Source: Streptomyces sp. NBC_01275 (GTDB lineage: Bacteria > Actinomycetota > Actinomycetes > Streptomycetales > Streptomycetaceae). From it: DNA of 64,000 bases. Where the stretch lies: assembly GCF_026340655.1 (NCBI RefSeq), contig NZ_JAPEOZ010000001.1, positions 992,001 to 1,056,000 on the forward strand, given 5' to 3'. The first letter of the stretch is position 1, and each line of letters starts with the position of its first letter. Both the position numbers and the translations under genes were made by a program. Below the pieces are notes generated by a model, which was not told where the DNA came from, made no database searches, and saw only the letters and a program-made list of their open reading frames with translations. This document shows, piece after piece, positions 34,594 through 44,774 of this stretch.

Positions 34594-37419
34594 ATGCCTT
34601 TGATTGAGAGGGACAGAGAACTCTCCTTACTCGACAGTATTCTCCTGGAGGCCACCCAAAGGCGAGGGAAAACCGTCGTACTCAGCGGCGCCGTCGGCAC
34701 CGGCAAGACCCTACTGGCCCGGGAAGCCGCCGATCGCTGGTTACAACAGGGGGCTCTCGTGCTGAGCGCGACCTCCTCGCCCGCCGAGGAGAGCATCTCG
34801 CTCGGCGTCGTCCGCCAGCTCTTCGCCGGAGCGGATCTGGCCCCCGACCAGTCGGGGGCGGCGGAGAAACTGATCGAGGCGGGAATCGCGCGGACGGAAC
34901 ATCCTCCGACGTCGACGATCATCCAGCCGCACGCGGAAATAGCGGAAAAACTCTGGTGCATTCTGGTGGCCGCCTCGGAAAAGGCGCCGATCATTCTGGT
35001 GATCGATGACACCCGCTATGCGGATCCACTCTCCCTGCAATTCCTTCTCTATTTCGTGCGGCGCGTCAGGCTGACTCGCATCTTCATGGTGTTCATAGAG
35101 TCGGACCATGTACGTCCCCCACATCCGCTCTTCCGCGCGGAATTGATGCAGCAGCCGGAACTGGGTTATCTGAGGCTGCCGCTGCTGAGCCGCAACGGCG
35201 TGGCCGCCCTGCTCTCCCAGCGCCTCGGTCCGGTGGCGGCGGAGTCGATCGAGGGCGCCTGCGCGGAGCTCGCGGGGGGCAATCCCCTGCTGACCGCCGC
35301 CCTGGCCACGGACCACGAGACCGCCGGGAGCCCGGGAAGCGCCGAAGCCGTCGAACCGGACCAGCTGGCCGGAGAATCGTTCGGGCAGGCCGTGGCGCTG
35401 CTTCTCGGCCGCCTCGATCCCGAGGCCAGGGAGGCAGCGGAGGCCCTGGCCCTGGTGGGGAGCGCGGCCTCGGCCGAACTGCTCGGCGAGGTCCTGCAGA
35501 TCGGCACCCCGTCGGCCGAGCGGGCGCTCCGCTCGGTCGGCGTGACGGGCCTGCTGCACAAGGGCCGGTTCCGGCATCCGGTCACCCGCAGGATCGTGCT
35601 GGAGCAGATGGCGGACGAGCCCCGTGCCGCCCTGCAACTGCGGGCCGCGCGCGTCCTCTACGAGAGCGGGGCGCCGAGCGAGAACGTGGCCGAGCACCTG
35701 CTCGGGGTCAGGCCCGACGTCGACGACGGGAGCATGCTGGACACCTGGGGCGTCACCGCGCTCAAGGAGGCGGCCGACCACGCGCTCGACAGCGGTCACC
35801 CGCACCGGGCCGAGGCCTGCCTGGAGCGGGCCCATCTCCTCTCCACCGACAAGGGTGAACGGGCGGCGATCCTCGCCTCGTTGGCCAGACTGCTGTGGAA
35901 GCACAGCCCGAGGGCGGCGTTCCGTCGCCTCGCGCCGATCATGAGCCGGCATCACCAGGAAGGCCACATCACCTCGCACGACTTCCTGCTCGTCCGCTAC
36001 CTCCTGCACCGCGGACAGCTCAAGGAGGCGCGGAAGCTGCTGCACTGCCTCATGGAGACCGCCGACTCGTCCCCCGAGACGGCGGAGGAGATGTGCCTGC
36101 TGCGCGCCTGGCTGCCCGTGGCGTTCCCGGGCGTGGCGGAGCAGTTCTCCCGTGATCTCACGGGGTCCGACACGGCGGAGACGGTCTCCGAGCGCAACGT
36201 GCTGCCGATGTGGACGACCGCCCTGCTCGGCTCCGTGCTGAGTCGTACGGCGGGCGACGGAGACATCAAGGAAGCCGAACAGGCGCTGCGGGTCTACCAG
36301 TTGAACGAGGACACCTTCGATCCGCTGGTGTCCGGGCTGACCGCCCTGATCTACGCGGACCGGGCCGGCAGCGTCAACCGGTGGTGTGCTGCGCTGCTCG
36401 CCGAGGCCGAGCGGATGCAAGCGCCGTCCTGGCGCGCCACGTTCCTCCACCTACGCGCGGAGACCGCTCTGCAGACGGGCGAACTGGAGACGGCGACCCG
36501 GTGCGCGAAGGCTGCGCTGACCGAGATGCCGGCCAAGGAGTGGGGAACCGACATCGGGTACCCGGTCGCCGCCCTCGTCCTGGCCCAACTGGCCGCCGGA
36601 CGGGTCCACGAGGCCGGTGAGGCCCTCCGGCTCGGGGACCTGGACACCTCGCTGCACAACCGCAGCTGCCTGCACTACCGCTATGCGCGTGGCCACTACT
36701 ACCTGGCCACGGACAAGCCGCACGCGGCGCTGCGGGACTTCACGGACGCCGGCGCGCTGATGCGGCGGTGGAACATGGACACGCCCGGTCTGGTGTCCTG
36801 GCGGTCGGGTGCGGCGGAGGCACTGACGCGCATGGGCAAACACGCGCGCGCCAAGGGCCTGGTCGACGAACAGCTCGGGCTCCTGCGGGGCGACAGCCGC
36901 AGCCGCTCGTACGGCATGGCGCTCAGGCAGCTGGCCGCGGTGTCGGAGCCGGAACGGCGTCCGGAGATCCTGCGCAGGGCCGCCGAGGTGCTCAAGAACT
37001 GCGGCGACCGCTACGGCCTGGCCAGGGTTCTGCGGGATCTGGTGGACGCGCACGAGGTACTGGGCGAGAGTCACCGCGCCCGGCACATCGCCCGACGGGC
37101 GCGCCGGGTGGCGGAGGCCTGTGGAGCGGAGGCCCTGGTCGCGCAGCTGAGTTCGTGCGGTGAGGAACTCGCCCTGGCGGAGCATCCGGCCGTGGCGGAG
37201 GGCGGGGGTCTGGGCGGCGCCGACGAGCTGAGCAAGGCCGAGGAGAAGGTGGCGATGCTGGCGTCGCTCGGCTACTCCAACCGGGAGATCGGGCAGAAGC
37301 TGCACATCACCATCAGCACGGTCGAGCAGCACCTCACCAGGGTCTACCGCAAGCTCAGCATCAACCGGCGTGAGGACCTGTCGCCGGCCCTCTTCCAGTC
37401 GAACGCCGTCCTGCTGTAG
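34594..37419 (+). CDS. LAL-type LuxR family regulator, likely pathway activator
   Basis: The product has 941 residues. The ATG at 34594 has GGGGG 11 bases upstream, and the protein begins MPLIERDREL as LALs usually do. Walker A is GAVGTGKT (32-39) and Walker B is IILVIDD. A long helical, TPR-like middle follows, and the C-terminal 65 residues hold the LuxR helix-turn-helix (LGYSNREIGQKLHITISTVEQHLTRVYRKL). Two TTA codons, at 34627-34629 and 34741-34743, lie in the first 50 codons, so translation should depend on the bldA tRNA. LALs of this size usually activate PKS clusters (PikD type). It is the best candidate to bind the TAGGGG boxes; that link is inference. Confidence 0.92.
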   Translation: MPLIERDRELSLLDSILLEATQRRGKTVVLSGAVGTGKTLLAREAADRWLQQGALVLSATSSPAEESISLGVVRQLFAGADLAPDQSGAAEKLIEAGIARTEHPPTSTIIQPHAEIAEKLWCILVAASEKAPIILVIDDTRYADPLSLQFLLYFVRRVRLTRIFMVFIESDHVRPPHPLFRAELMQQPELGYLRLPLLSRNGVAALLSQRLGPVAAESIEGACAELAGGNPLLTAALATDHETAGSPGSAEAVEPDQLAGESFGQAVALLLGRLDPEAREAAEALALVGSAASAELLGEVLQIGTPSAERALRSVGVTGLLHKGRFRHPVTRRIVLEQMADEPRAALQLRAARVLYESGAPSENVAEHLLGVRPDVDDGSMLDTWGVTALKEAADHALDSGHPHRAEACLERAHLLSTDKGERAAILASLARLLWKHSPRAAFRRLAPIMSRHHQEGHITSHDFLLVRYLLHRGQLKEARKLLHCLMETADSSPETAEEMCLLRAWLPVAFPGVAEQFSRDLTGSDTAETVSERNVLPMWTTALLGSVLSRTAGDGDIKEAEQALRVYQLNEDTFDPLVSGLTALIYADRAGSVNRWCAALLAEAERMQAPSWRATFLHLRAETALQTGELETATRCAKAALTEMPAKEWGTDIGYPVAALVLAQLAAGRVHEAGEALRLGDLDTSLHNRSCLHYRYARGHYYLATDKPHAALRDFTDAGALMRRWNMDTPGLVSWRSGAAEALTRMGKHARAKGLVDEQLGLLRGDSRSRSYGMALRQLAAVSEPERRPEILRRAAEVLKNCGDRYGLARVLRDLVDAHEVLGESHRARHIARRARRVAEACGAEALVAQLSSCGEELALAEHPAVAEGGGLGGADELSKAEEKVAMLASLGYSNREIGQKLHITISTVEQHLTRVYRKLSINRREDLSPALFQSNAVLL

Positions 37420-37429
37420 TCCTCGTCCC

Positions 37430-37467
37430 CGGGCCCGGCCGGCGTCGTCGTACGCCGGCCGGGCCCG
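37430..37467. terminator. Bidirectional terminator
   Basis: A perfect 15-bp stem (37430-37444 with 37453-37467) encloses an 8-base loop between convergent genes. It marks the right edge of the PKS cluster as I read it. Confidence 0.75.
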
Positions 37468-37477
37468 GTCGGACGTC

Positions 37478-39160
37478 CTATCGGGGGGTGCGCAGCAGGA
37501 GGTTCCTCTCGAGGCGCGCCTGGGTGATGCGCACCGCCGCCGCCGTGGGCGGGTCGCCGGCGGCCACGAGGGTGTAGTCGCCCACCGGAACGTCGGCGAA
37601 GCGGTAGCTGCCGTTCGGCTCGGTGGTGGTGGTGAGCCCGAGGCCGCTGCGGTCGGTGAGCGTGAGCAGGATCCCCGGTAAGGGCGTGCCGCGTTCGCTC
37701 CGGATCACCCCTTCGAGACGGCCGAGGTCCGCCCGGGGAGTGAGCACGACGTCGAAGGGGGACGGGCCCGTCGAGGTGATCTGCAGGGAGAGGGCCGAGG
37801 GGCGGTAGCCCTCGTGGAGCAGGACGAGCGTGTAGGTCTCCCGGGCGAGTCTGGCCAGGAGGAACAGGCCGTCCTCGTCCGTCGGGGCGGTACGGGCGAG
37901 AGCGCCGTCGGAGGCCATGAGGATGGCCCGGGCGCCGGGCACGGGAGCACCGCCCGAGGCGTCCCACGCGCGTCCGGTCACCGAGTGGGTGTCGGAGCGT
38001 ACGGGGTCGGCGGCGAGGGTCACCTGGTGGCGCAGCTCCGTCTCGACCGAGGGCAGCACGAGTTCGGTGACGGCCGGGTGATGGGTGCCGGCGTCGGTGA
38101 CGAGGAAGAACCCGCCCGCGCCGGGGGCCTCGAGGGCGAACCGTCCCTCCGTGTCGGTGTGCGTACGCGACACCTCGGCTCCCTCGGGGGTCAGGAGGGT
38201 GAGTACGGCGCCTGCCAGCGGCCTGCCGTCGTCGGACCGTACGCTGCCGAGCACGCGGGCCTGCGGTTCGTCCGGGCCGGGCCGGTCCGTCACGGTGGTG
38301 GACACGTGTCCGCGTCGTCGGCGGAACGCGTGCGCCGCCACGGCGGCGGCCGTGGTCAGCGCCCAGAAGGGGAGCAGGTCGAGGACGGCCGGTCCGGGCC
38401 GCCACCAGCGCAGGAGCAGGAGCAGGAGGGCGACGGCGAGCGCGACGGCCACGGCCACGGCCGCCACCGCGCGCGCGGGGAGCCGGGTCCTGGTCCGGTC
38501 GTCGGCCGGGAACCGGGGTTCCGGCGGGGCGGGGTGGCGCAGGCATTTGACGACGCCGAGCGCGAGGGTCAACAGCGCCAGGGTCGAACTGCCGCACAGC
38601 ACCCAGCGCCAGCTGAGCTGCCGGGTGAGGAGGTCGCCGACGGACCGTCCCGCGGCCGCCCCGAGTCCGGCGATCACGCCGAACAGCCCGATGACCTTCA
38701 GCGGGCCGCCGCGCGCGGCGGGGCGGCGGGCGGGCGGGGACGGCGGGCGCGCGAACGCGGTGAGTGCGAGCGAGAGCGATCCGGACAGGACGAGCGAGGC
38801 GAAGGCCGCCTCCAGGACGCAGCCGGCCGCGAAAGCGCCGGCGTTGGGCGCCGCCGCCAGGAGCACCGAGGTGGCCGCGGTCCCGGACAGGCCGACGAGG
38901 AACGCCGACCGCGGGCCGGCCCTCCGCCGGAGGGCGACGGCGGACACCAGGGGAGCCGCGAGCGCGCAGGCGTACAGGACGGTCAGCCGCCACGTGGCCG
39001 CGTCGAAACCTCCCGCGGCGACCTCCGCCAGCGGGAAGGCGGTCGGGAGGGTGGCGTTGAACATGGCCACCCACTGCGCCATGGCGGCCACCCCGATGGC
39101 CAGCCGGCACGCCCGTGCCTGTGTGTACGTCACCGGCCTCGTCGTCGACATAGAGCTCAT
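37478..39160 (-). CDS. MFS-like membrane half fused to carboxypeptidase-regulatory-like domains
   Basis: The product has 560 residues. The N-terminal 310 or so hold about eight hydrophobic segments resembling part of a DHA2 transporter (AQWVAMFNATLP resembles the helix 1 motif). A full 12-14 helix set is not present. Residues about 325-555 contain three repeats of a beta-sandwich pattern (GSVRSDDGRPLAGAVLTLL, VTGRAWDASGGAPVPGARA, GVIRSERGTPLPGILLTL), like CarboxypepD_reg domains that fold outside the membrane. The first ATG (39160) touches the operator-like repeat upstream and has no ribosome site; an ATG at 39151 is the alternative. Its function is unknown; transport or surface sensing are possible. 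Confidence 0.75.
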   Translation of the reverse strand: MSSMSTTRPVTYTQARACRLAIGVAAMAQWVAMFNATLPTAFPLAEVAAGGFDAATWRLTVLYACALAAPLVSAVALRRRAGPRSAFLVGLSGTAATSVLLAAAPNAGAFAAGCVLEAAFASLVLSGSLSLALTAFARPPSPPARRPAARGGPLKVIGLFGVIAGLGAAAGRSVGDLLTRQLSWRWVLCGSSTLALLTLALGVVKCLRHPAPPEPRFPADDRTRTRLPARAVAAVAVAVALAVALLLLLLRWWRPGPAVLDLLPFWALTTAAAVAAHAFRRRRGHVSTTVTDRPGPDEPQARVLGSVRSDDGRPLAGAVLTLLTPEGAEVSRTHTDTEGRFALEAPGAGGFFLVTDAGTHHPAVTELVLPSVETELRHQVTLAADPVRSDTHSVTGRAWDASGGAPVPGARAILMASDGALARTAPTDEDGLFLLARLARETYTLVLLHEGYRPSALSLQITSTGPSPFDVVLTPRADLGRLEGVIRSERGTPLPGILLTLTDRSGLGLTTTTEPNGSYRFADVPVGDYTLVAAGDPPTAAAVRITQARLERNLLLRTPR

Positions 39161-39179
39161 AGTGAGATTCTACTCACTA
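39160..39179. promoter_or_regulatory. Operator-like inverted repeat at the MFS-fusion start
   Basis: TAGTGAG and CTCACTA flank a 6-base spacer, a perfect 20-bp site. It overlaps the first base of the proposed start codon. A leaderless transcript with a repressor site over its start is one reading. Confidence 0.55.
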
Positions 39180-39376
39180 ACTTGCCGCGATGGGGTGACG
39201 TACACATCGTGAAGGCCGAAGACCCGTCGATCGCCGGCCGGGGGGCGCCTCGATCGCCGGCCGGGGCGGGCGCCGCCGTCACCGCGGGCGCTCTTGGAGC
39301 AACGTACAAGATTCGGTGCGGCCGGAGACCGGGGTCTTCCACGATGCGTGCCGCTGGTCCAGAGTGGCGCTCACCA

Positions 39377-39402
39377 CTATACGGAAGTGAGTTTCCGCAT
39401 AG
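39377..39402. promoter_or_regulatory. Inverted repeat upstream of the symporter gene
   Basis: CTATACGGAA and TTCCGCATAG pair with one mismatch around a 6-base spacer. It ends 12 bases before the GGAGGA ribosome site. It may be an operator for control of the transporter. Confidence 0.5.
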
Positions 39403-39425
39403 CAGAAGTTGCTTGGAGGAATACC

Positions 39426-40802
39426 GTGCCATCGTCCGTACCGTCCCTGCCACGACGCTTCGCACGCACCCTGCGCACCTCGCTGTTCGCGCAGGTCGCC
39501 TTCGCCCTCGTCCTCGGAGTCGCCGTCGGGAGGCTGTGGCCCGACGTCGGCACGGCCGCCCAGCCGCTCGGCGACGGCTTCGTCCGTCTCATCAAGGCGG
39601 TCATCGCGCCCCTGGTGTTCTGCGTGGTCGTCGTCGGCATCACCAAGGCCGGAGACCTCAAGGCGTTCGGACGGATCGGCCTCAAGGCCCTGATCTGGTT
39701 CGAGGTCGCGACCACGTTCGCGCTGCTGATCGGCCTGCTGGCCGGGAACCTCGTCCAGCCCGGCGTCGGCATGAACGTGGACCCGGCGAAGCTGGACGCG
39801 GCGGCGGTCGACGAGAAGACGGGCGGCGGCTCACTGCCCTCGACGTCCGAGTTCGTCCTGCACGCGCTGCCCGACAGCGCGGTCGGCGCGTTCGCCGAGA
39901 ACTCGCTGCTCCAGGTGCTGGTGCTGGCCTGTCTGGTGGGGGCCGCCGTGCTGCACCTCGGCCACACCAGAGTGCCCAAGATCCTGCCCGCGACAGAGCA
40001 GGCCCAGGACGTCGTCTTCGCGATCGTCGGCTTCGTCATGAAGCTCGCCCCGCTCGCGGTCTTCGGCGCGACGGCCCACCTCGTGGGCCAGTACGGCATC
40101 GGCGTCATGTCCACGTACGGCAAGCTCATCGGCGTCTGTTACGCGTCGGCGCTGCTCTTCCTCCTGCTGCTGGCCGTCGCCCTCAAGGCCGTCTCCGGCG
40201 TCAGCCTCTGGAAGTTCGTCCGCTACACCCGCGAGGAGATGCTGCTCGCGCTCGGCACCGCCTCCAGCGAGACCGTCATGCCCCGCATGATGCAGAAGCT
40301 GCGCCAGGCCGGCTGCCGCGACGACGCCGTCGGCCTGGTCCTGCCGACCGGCTACTCCTTCAACCTCGACGGCGCGTCGATCTACCTCTCCATCGGCACC
40401 CTGTTCATCGCGCAGGCGGTCGGCGTGGACCTCTCCCTCGGCCAGCAGGTCACGGTCGTCCTCGTCCTGATGCTGACCAGCAAGGGCATGGCAGGCGTGC
40501 CCGGTTCGGCGTTCCTCGCGCTGTCGGCGACCGCGTCCGCGCTCGGGGTCATCCCCGTCGGCGCGGTCGCCCTGCTCCTCGGCGTCGACCGGATCATGGA
40601 CTCGATGCGCGTCGCCACCAACCTCCTCGGCAACTGCGTCGCCGTCTTCGCCGTCTCCCGCTGGGAGGGCGCGCTGGACATGGACCGGGTCAAGAAGGTG
40701 CTCGACGGCGAGATCGCGTTCGTACCGGAGGAAGCCGAACCGGGACCGGAAACGAGCGGAGACGCGCCGCAGACCGGCCGCCCCACAGCGCCCCACGCCT
40801 AA
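39426..40802 (+). CDS. Dicarboxylate/amino acid:cation symporter (DAACS family, DctA/GltP type)
   Basis: It is an inner-membrane secondary transporter for C4-dicarboxylates or acidic amino acids. The GTG at 39426 has a perfect GGAGGA five bases ahead. The product has 458 residues, standard for the family. HP1 carries the serine-rich GTASSETVMPRM, helix 7 reads FNLDGASIY (the NMDGT equivalent) and HP2 reads TSKGMAGVPGSAFLALSATA. The C-terminus is a hydrophilic tail. The gene sits alone between an inverted repeat and argG. Supply of aspartate would fit its neighbour argG, but nothing else links them. Confidence 0.92.
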   Translation: MPSSVPSLPRRFARTLRTSLFAQVAFALVLGVAVGRLWPDVGTAAQPLGDGFVRLIKAVIAPLVFCVVVVGITKAGDLKAFGRIGLKALIWFEVATTFALLIGLLAGNLVQPGVGMNVDPAKLDAAAVDEKTGGGSLPSTSEFVLHALPDSAVGAFAENSLLQVLVLACLVGAAVLHLGHTRVPKILPATEQAQDVVFAIVGFVMKLAPLAVFGATAHLVGQYGIGVMSTYGKLIGVCYASALLFLLLLAVALKAVSGVSLWKFVRYTREEMLLALGTASSETVMPRMMQKLRQAGCRDDAVGLVLPTGYSFNLDGASIYLSIGTLFIAQAVGVDLSLGQQVTVVLVLMLTSKGMAGVPGSAFLALSATASALGVIPVGAVALLLGVDRIMDSMRVATNLLGNCVAVFAVSRWEGALDMDRVKKVLDGEIAFVPEEAEPGPETSGDAPQTGRPTAPHA

Positions 40803-40917
40803 AGGATCGGCAGTCGACGGCCCGGCGCCCCGCACCCGCTCGACGCCGGGCCTCGGCGCCGGCCTCGACGCCCTACCCCGGATCCGGCCCGGAGGCGACC
40901 GGCCCCACCTGCCGACG

Positions 40918-42401
<1,484 letters not shown>

Positions 42402-42440
42402 GGCCGGTCGGCGGTCGTACGCGTCGTGCACACCTGGGCA

Positions 42441-42476
42441 GCGGGCCCCGGCGGATTCCCTTCCGCCGGGGCCCGC
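42441..42476 (+). terminator. Terminator after argG
   Basis: A perfect 15-bp stem (GCGGGCCCCGGCGGA and its complement) has a 6-base loop, 39 bases after the argG stop. The next 220 bases to 42700 hold no convincing gene. Confidence 0.8.
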
Positions 42477-42700
42477 TGTCGTATGTCCGCTGCCGTGCCC
42501 GCAATCGCTCGATCGGGTGACAGTGCTCCACACGGGTCGTCGAACACGACATGTCGGCGGCATCCCCCAAGGGCCACCGGGGCAGCACCCCCCTGCTCGA
42601 ACTTTCGCCCGATGATTCGCCCGCCCTCCCCCGTGACGGCTTCTTGATCAGGCACGTTCTTGAGGTGTCCGATCCACCCGAGCGATCGCAGGAGGAACCC

Positions 42701-42832
42701 GTGCCTACCGTCCCCGCCCTCGTCCCCACGCCTTCGGCCTTCGAACAGCCCGCTCGGATCGCTGCCGCCGGTCGGATGCGTCCGATGCACGGTGTTGACG
42801 CCGTTCGACCGGAGTCGGGGTGCGGGGAATGA
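42701..42832 (+). CDS. 43-residue peptide, candidate RiPP precursor
   Basis: The GTG at 42701 has a strong AGGAGGA four to five bases upstream, the best ribosome site in the region. The frame encodes MPTVPALVPT...GRMRPMHGVDAVRPESGCGE and its TGA overlaps the ABC transporter start as ATGA, so it is translated together with the exporter. It has a Pro/Ala-rich front and a charged tail with a single Cys, and no signal peptide. A longer frame from ATG 42551 (93 residues) lacks a ribosome site. Size and position next to an exporter and a peptide-methyltransferase fusion suggest a ribosomal peptide precursor. No known RiPP family is recognisable, so this is a hypothesis. Confidence 0.45.
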   Translation: MPTVPALVPTPSAFEQPARIAAAGRMRPMHGVDAVRPESGCGE

Positions 42833-44739
42833 CGTCCACGCACCGGCAGCAGGCCGGCGCTTCGCAGACGTCGGCCGCGCCTCGCCGGTTACCGCCTCCG
42901 CCGCCCGCCGAGCTGCGCTACGGCGGCCGCCACGGCAGGAACCCGTTGGAAGAGGCCACGTTCGCGGCGATGTGCCGGCGGCTGCCGTCGGTGCTGACGC
43001 AGACCGCCAGGATGGCGTGGGCCATCGACCGCCGGGCCGTGCTGCTGCTGGCGGGCTGCCAGCTGGCCGTCGGGGTGAGCGCCGCCGTCCTGCTGACCTC
43101 CACCGCCCGTGCGATGCGGTCGTTGCTGGCTGCCGGGGAGGTGGCCGACCGGGTGCATCAGGCGCTCCCCGCACTGGTGGTCATCGCGCTCGCCGCGGGG
43201 GCCGGCCGGATCGCGAGCGCGCTGTCCTCGTACGCGGACGGGCGGATCACGCCCCGGCTGACGACGGAGGCGGACAGCGCGCTGGTGGCGGCCGTATGCC
43301 GGATGGAGGCCGCGGCGCGGGCCGAGGACGGTTGCACGGACCGGCAGGAGGCCGCGGAGATGGGGGTGGTGCGCAGTCATCTGATGGTGCAGGACGCCAC
43401 CCGGTTCACGGCCTCCGTGGTCCGCATGGTCACCGCGAGCGGGGTGCTGTCGGTGCTGCATCCGCTGATGCTGCCGCTGCTGCTCCTCGCCGTCGTCCCC
43501 TCCGCGGTGGGCGCGGTGCTGCACGCGAAGGTCACCTACGAGACGCACTACGCCAACGTGGGCGACCGCAACGTCCGGCAGAACATGCGCGGTTGGGCGA
43601 CCACCGTGAAGTTCACGGACGAGATCCGCGCCAACGGCATGACCGGCTACCTGGTGTTCTGGTACCGGGCGATCTCCGAGCGCATCGACGCCCGCATCCT
43701 CGCCGTGGCCCCCAGGATGCTGCGGATCGTGCTCGCCAGCTCGGCGATCGGCGGCGTCTTCCTCGTCCTCACCTGGGCGGCGCTGGCCTGGCTGGCGGCG
43801 ACGGGACGGGTCGAGGCGGCGATCGCCGCGACCGCGGTGGTCGCCGTGCAGACCACCCTGGCCGCGCTCAGCCAGTTCGTCGTCTACGGCGCGGCCATGT
43901 TCCACAGCTCCCTCTACCTCGCCGACATGGACGGCTTCCTCGACTACGCCGCCAGGCGCGCCCCCGACCGTGGCGAGTCGGCGCTCACCGGCCCGCTGGA
44001 GGAGATCCGGGTCGACGAGGGCGTCTACCGCTATCCGGGCAAGGAGTCGCCCGCCGTGGCCGGGGTGTCGTTGACGGTGCGGCGGGGCGAGATCCTCGCC
44101 GTGGTCGGTGAGAACGGTTCCGGAAAATCGACGCTCACCCGGCTGCTCGCCGCGCTCTTCCTCCCCGACAAGGGGACGGTCCGCTGGAACGGTCACGACG
44201 TCGCCGGGCTCGATCCGGACCGCCTGTGGGACCAGTCCGGGCTGGTCCCGCAGCACTTCGCCCAGTGGCCGCTGTCGGTCCGGGACAACGTCACCCTCGG
44301 ACAGCCCCGGGCCGAGGGGGACGACCTGGTGTGGCAGGCGCTGGACGCCGTCGGCCTGCGCGAGGCCGTCGAGGAGCTGCCGAACGGCCTGGACACGCTG
44401 CTCGCCCGGGAGTTGTGGGGCGGCACGGAGCTGTCCGGCGGGCAGTGGCAGCGTCTGGCATGCGCCCGGGCCCTGTACCGCAGGGCGGGCCTGCTGATCC
44501 TGGACGAGCCGACCAGCCAGATGGACGCCCGCGGCGAGCACCGGATCCTCGAACAGATCAAGGCGCTCGCCGGCGACTGCATCACGATCGTGGTGACCCA
44601 CCAGCTGGTCAACACCCGCATCGCCGACCGGATCATCGTGATGGAGCACGGCCGGATCGCCGAACAGGGGGCCTACGACGAACTCGCCCACGGCGGCGGC
44701 TTGTTCGCCGAACTCCTGGCGTTGTCCCATGATCGTTGA
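42829..44739 (+). CDS. ABC transporter, fused permease and ATPase
   Basis: The product has 636 residues. Residues about 70-370 are the membrane domain with five or six helices; the ATPase fills the C-terminal third with Walker A GENGSGKST, signature ELSGGQWQR, Walker B LLILDEPTSQMD and an H-loop VTHQ. There is no peptidase C39 domain. The Pro-rich first 30 residues are unusual. Half-transporters of this type form homodimeric exporters, often for peptides. It is coupled to the 43-residue peptide upstream and followed 35 bases later by the methyltransferase fusion. Confidence 0.9.
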   Translation: MTSTHRQQAGASQTSAAPRRLPPPPPAELRYGGRHGRNPLEEATFAAMCRRLPSVLTQTARMAWAIDRRAVLLLAGCQLAVGVSAAVLLTSTARAMRSLLAAGEVADRVHQALPALVVIALAAGAGRIASALSSYADGRITPRLTTEADSALVAAVCRMEAAARAEDGCTDRQEAAEMGVVRSHLMVQDATRFTASVVRMVTASGVLSVLHPLMLPLLLLAVVPSAVGAVLHAKVTYETHYANVGDRNVRQNMRGWATTVKFTDEIRANGMTGYLVFWYRAISERIDARILAVAPRMLRIVLASSAIGGVFLVLTWAALAWLAATGRVEAAIAATAVVAVQTTLAALSQFVVYGAAMFHSSLYLADMDGFLDYAARRAPDRGESALTGPLEEIRVDEGVYRYPGKESPAVAGVSLTVRRGEILAVVGENGSGKSTLTRLLAALFLPDKGTVRWNGHDVAGLDPDRLWDQSGLVPQHFAQWPLSVRDNVTLGQPRAEGDDLVWQALDAVGLREAVEELPNGLDTLLARELWGGTELSGGQWQRLACARALYRRAGLLILDEPTSQMDARGEHRILEQIKALAGDCITIVVTHQLVNTRIADRIIVMEHGRIAEQGAYDELAHGGGLFAELLALSHDR

Positions 44740-44774
44740 CCGTCCGTCGCCTCACACCTAAGGAGACCCTCACG

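Noticed and set aside
42551..42700. Longer 93-residue version of the small peptide
   Set aside because: The upstream ATG has no ribosome site, while GTG 42701 has AGGAGGA. Kept only as an alternative.
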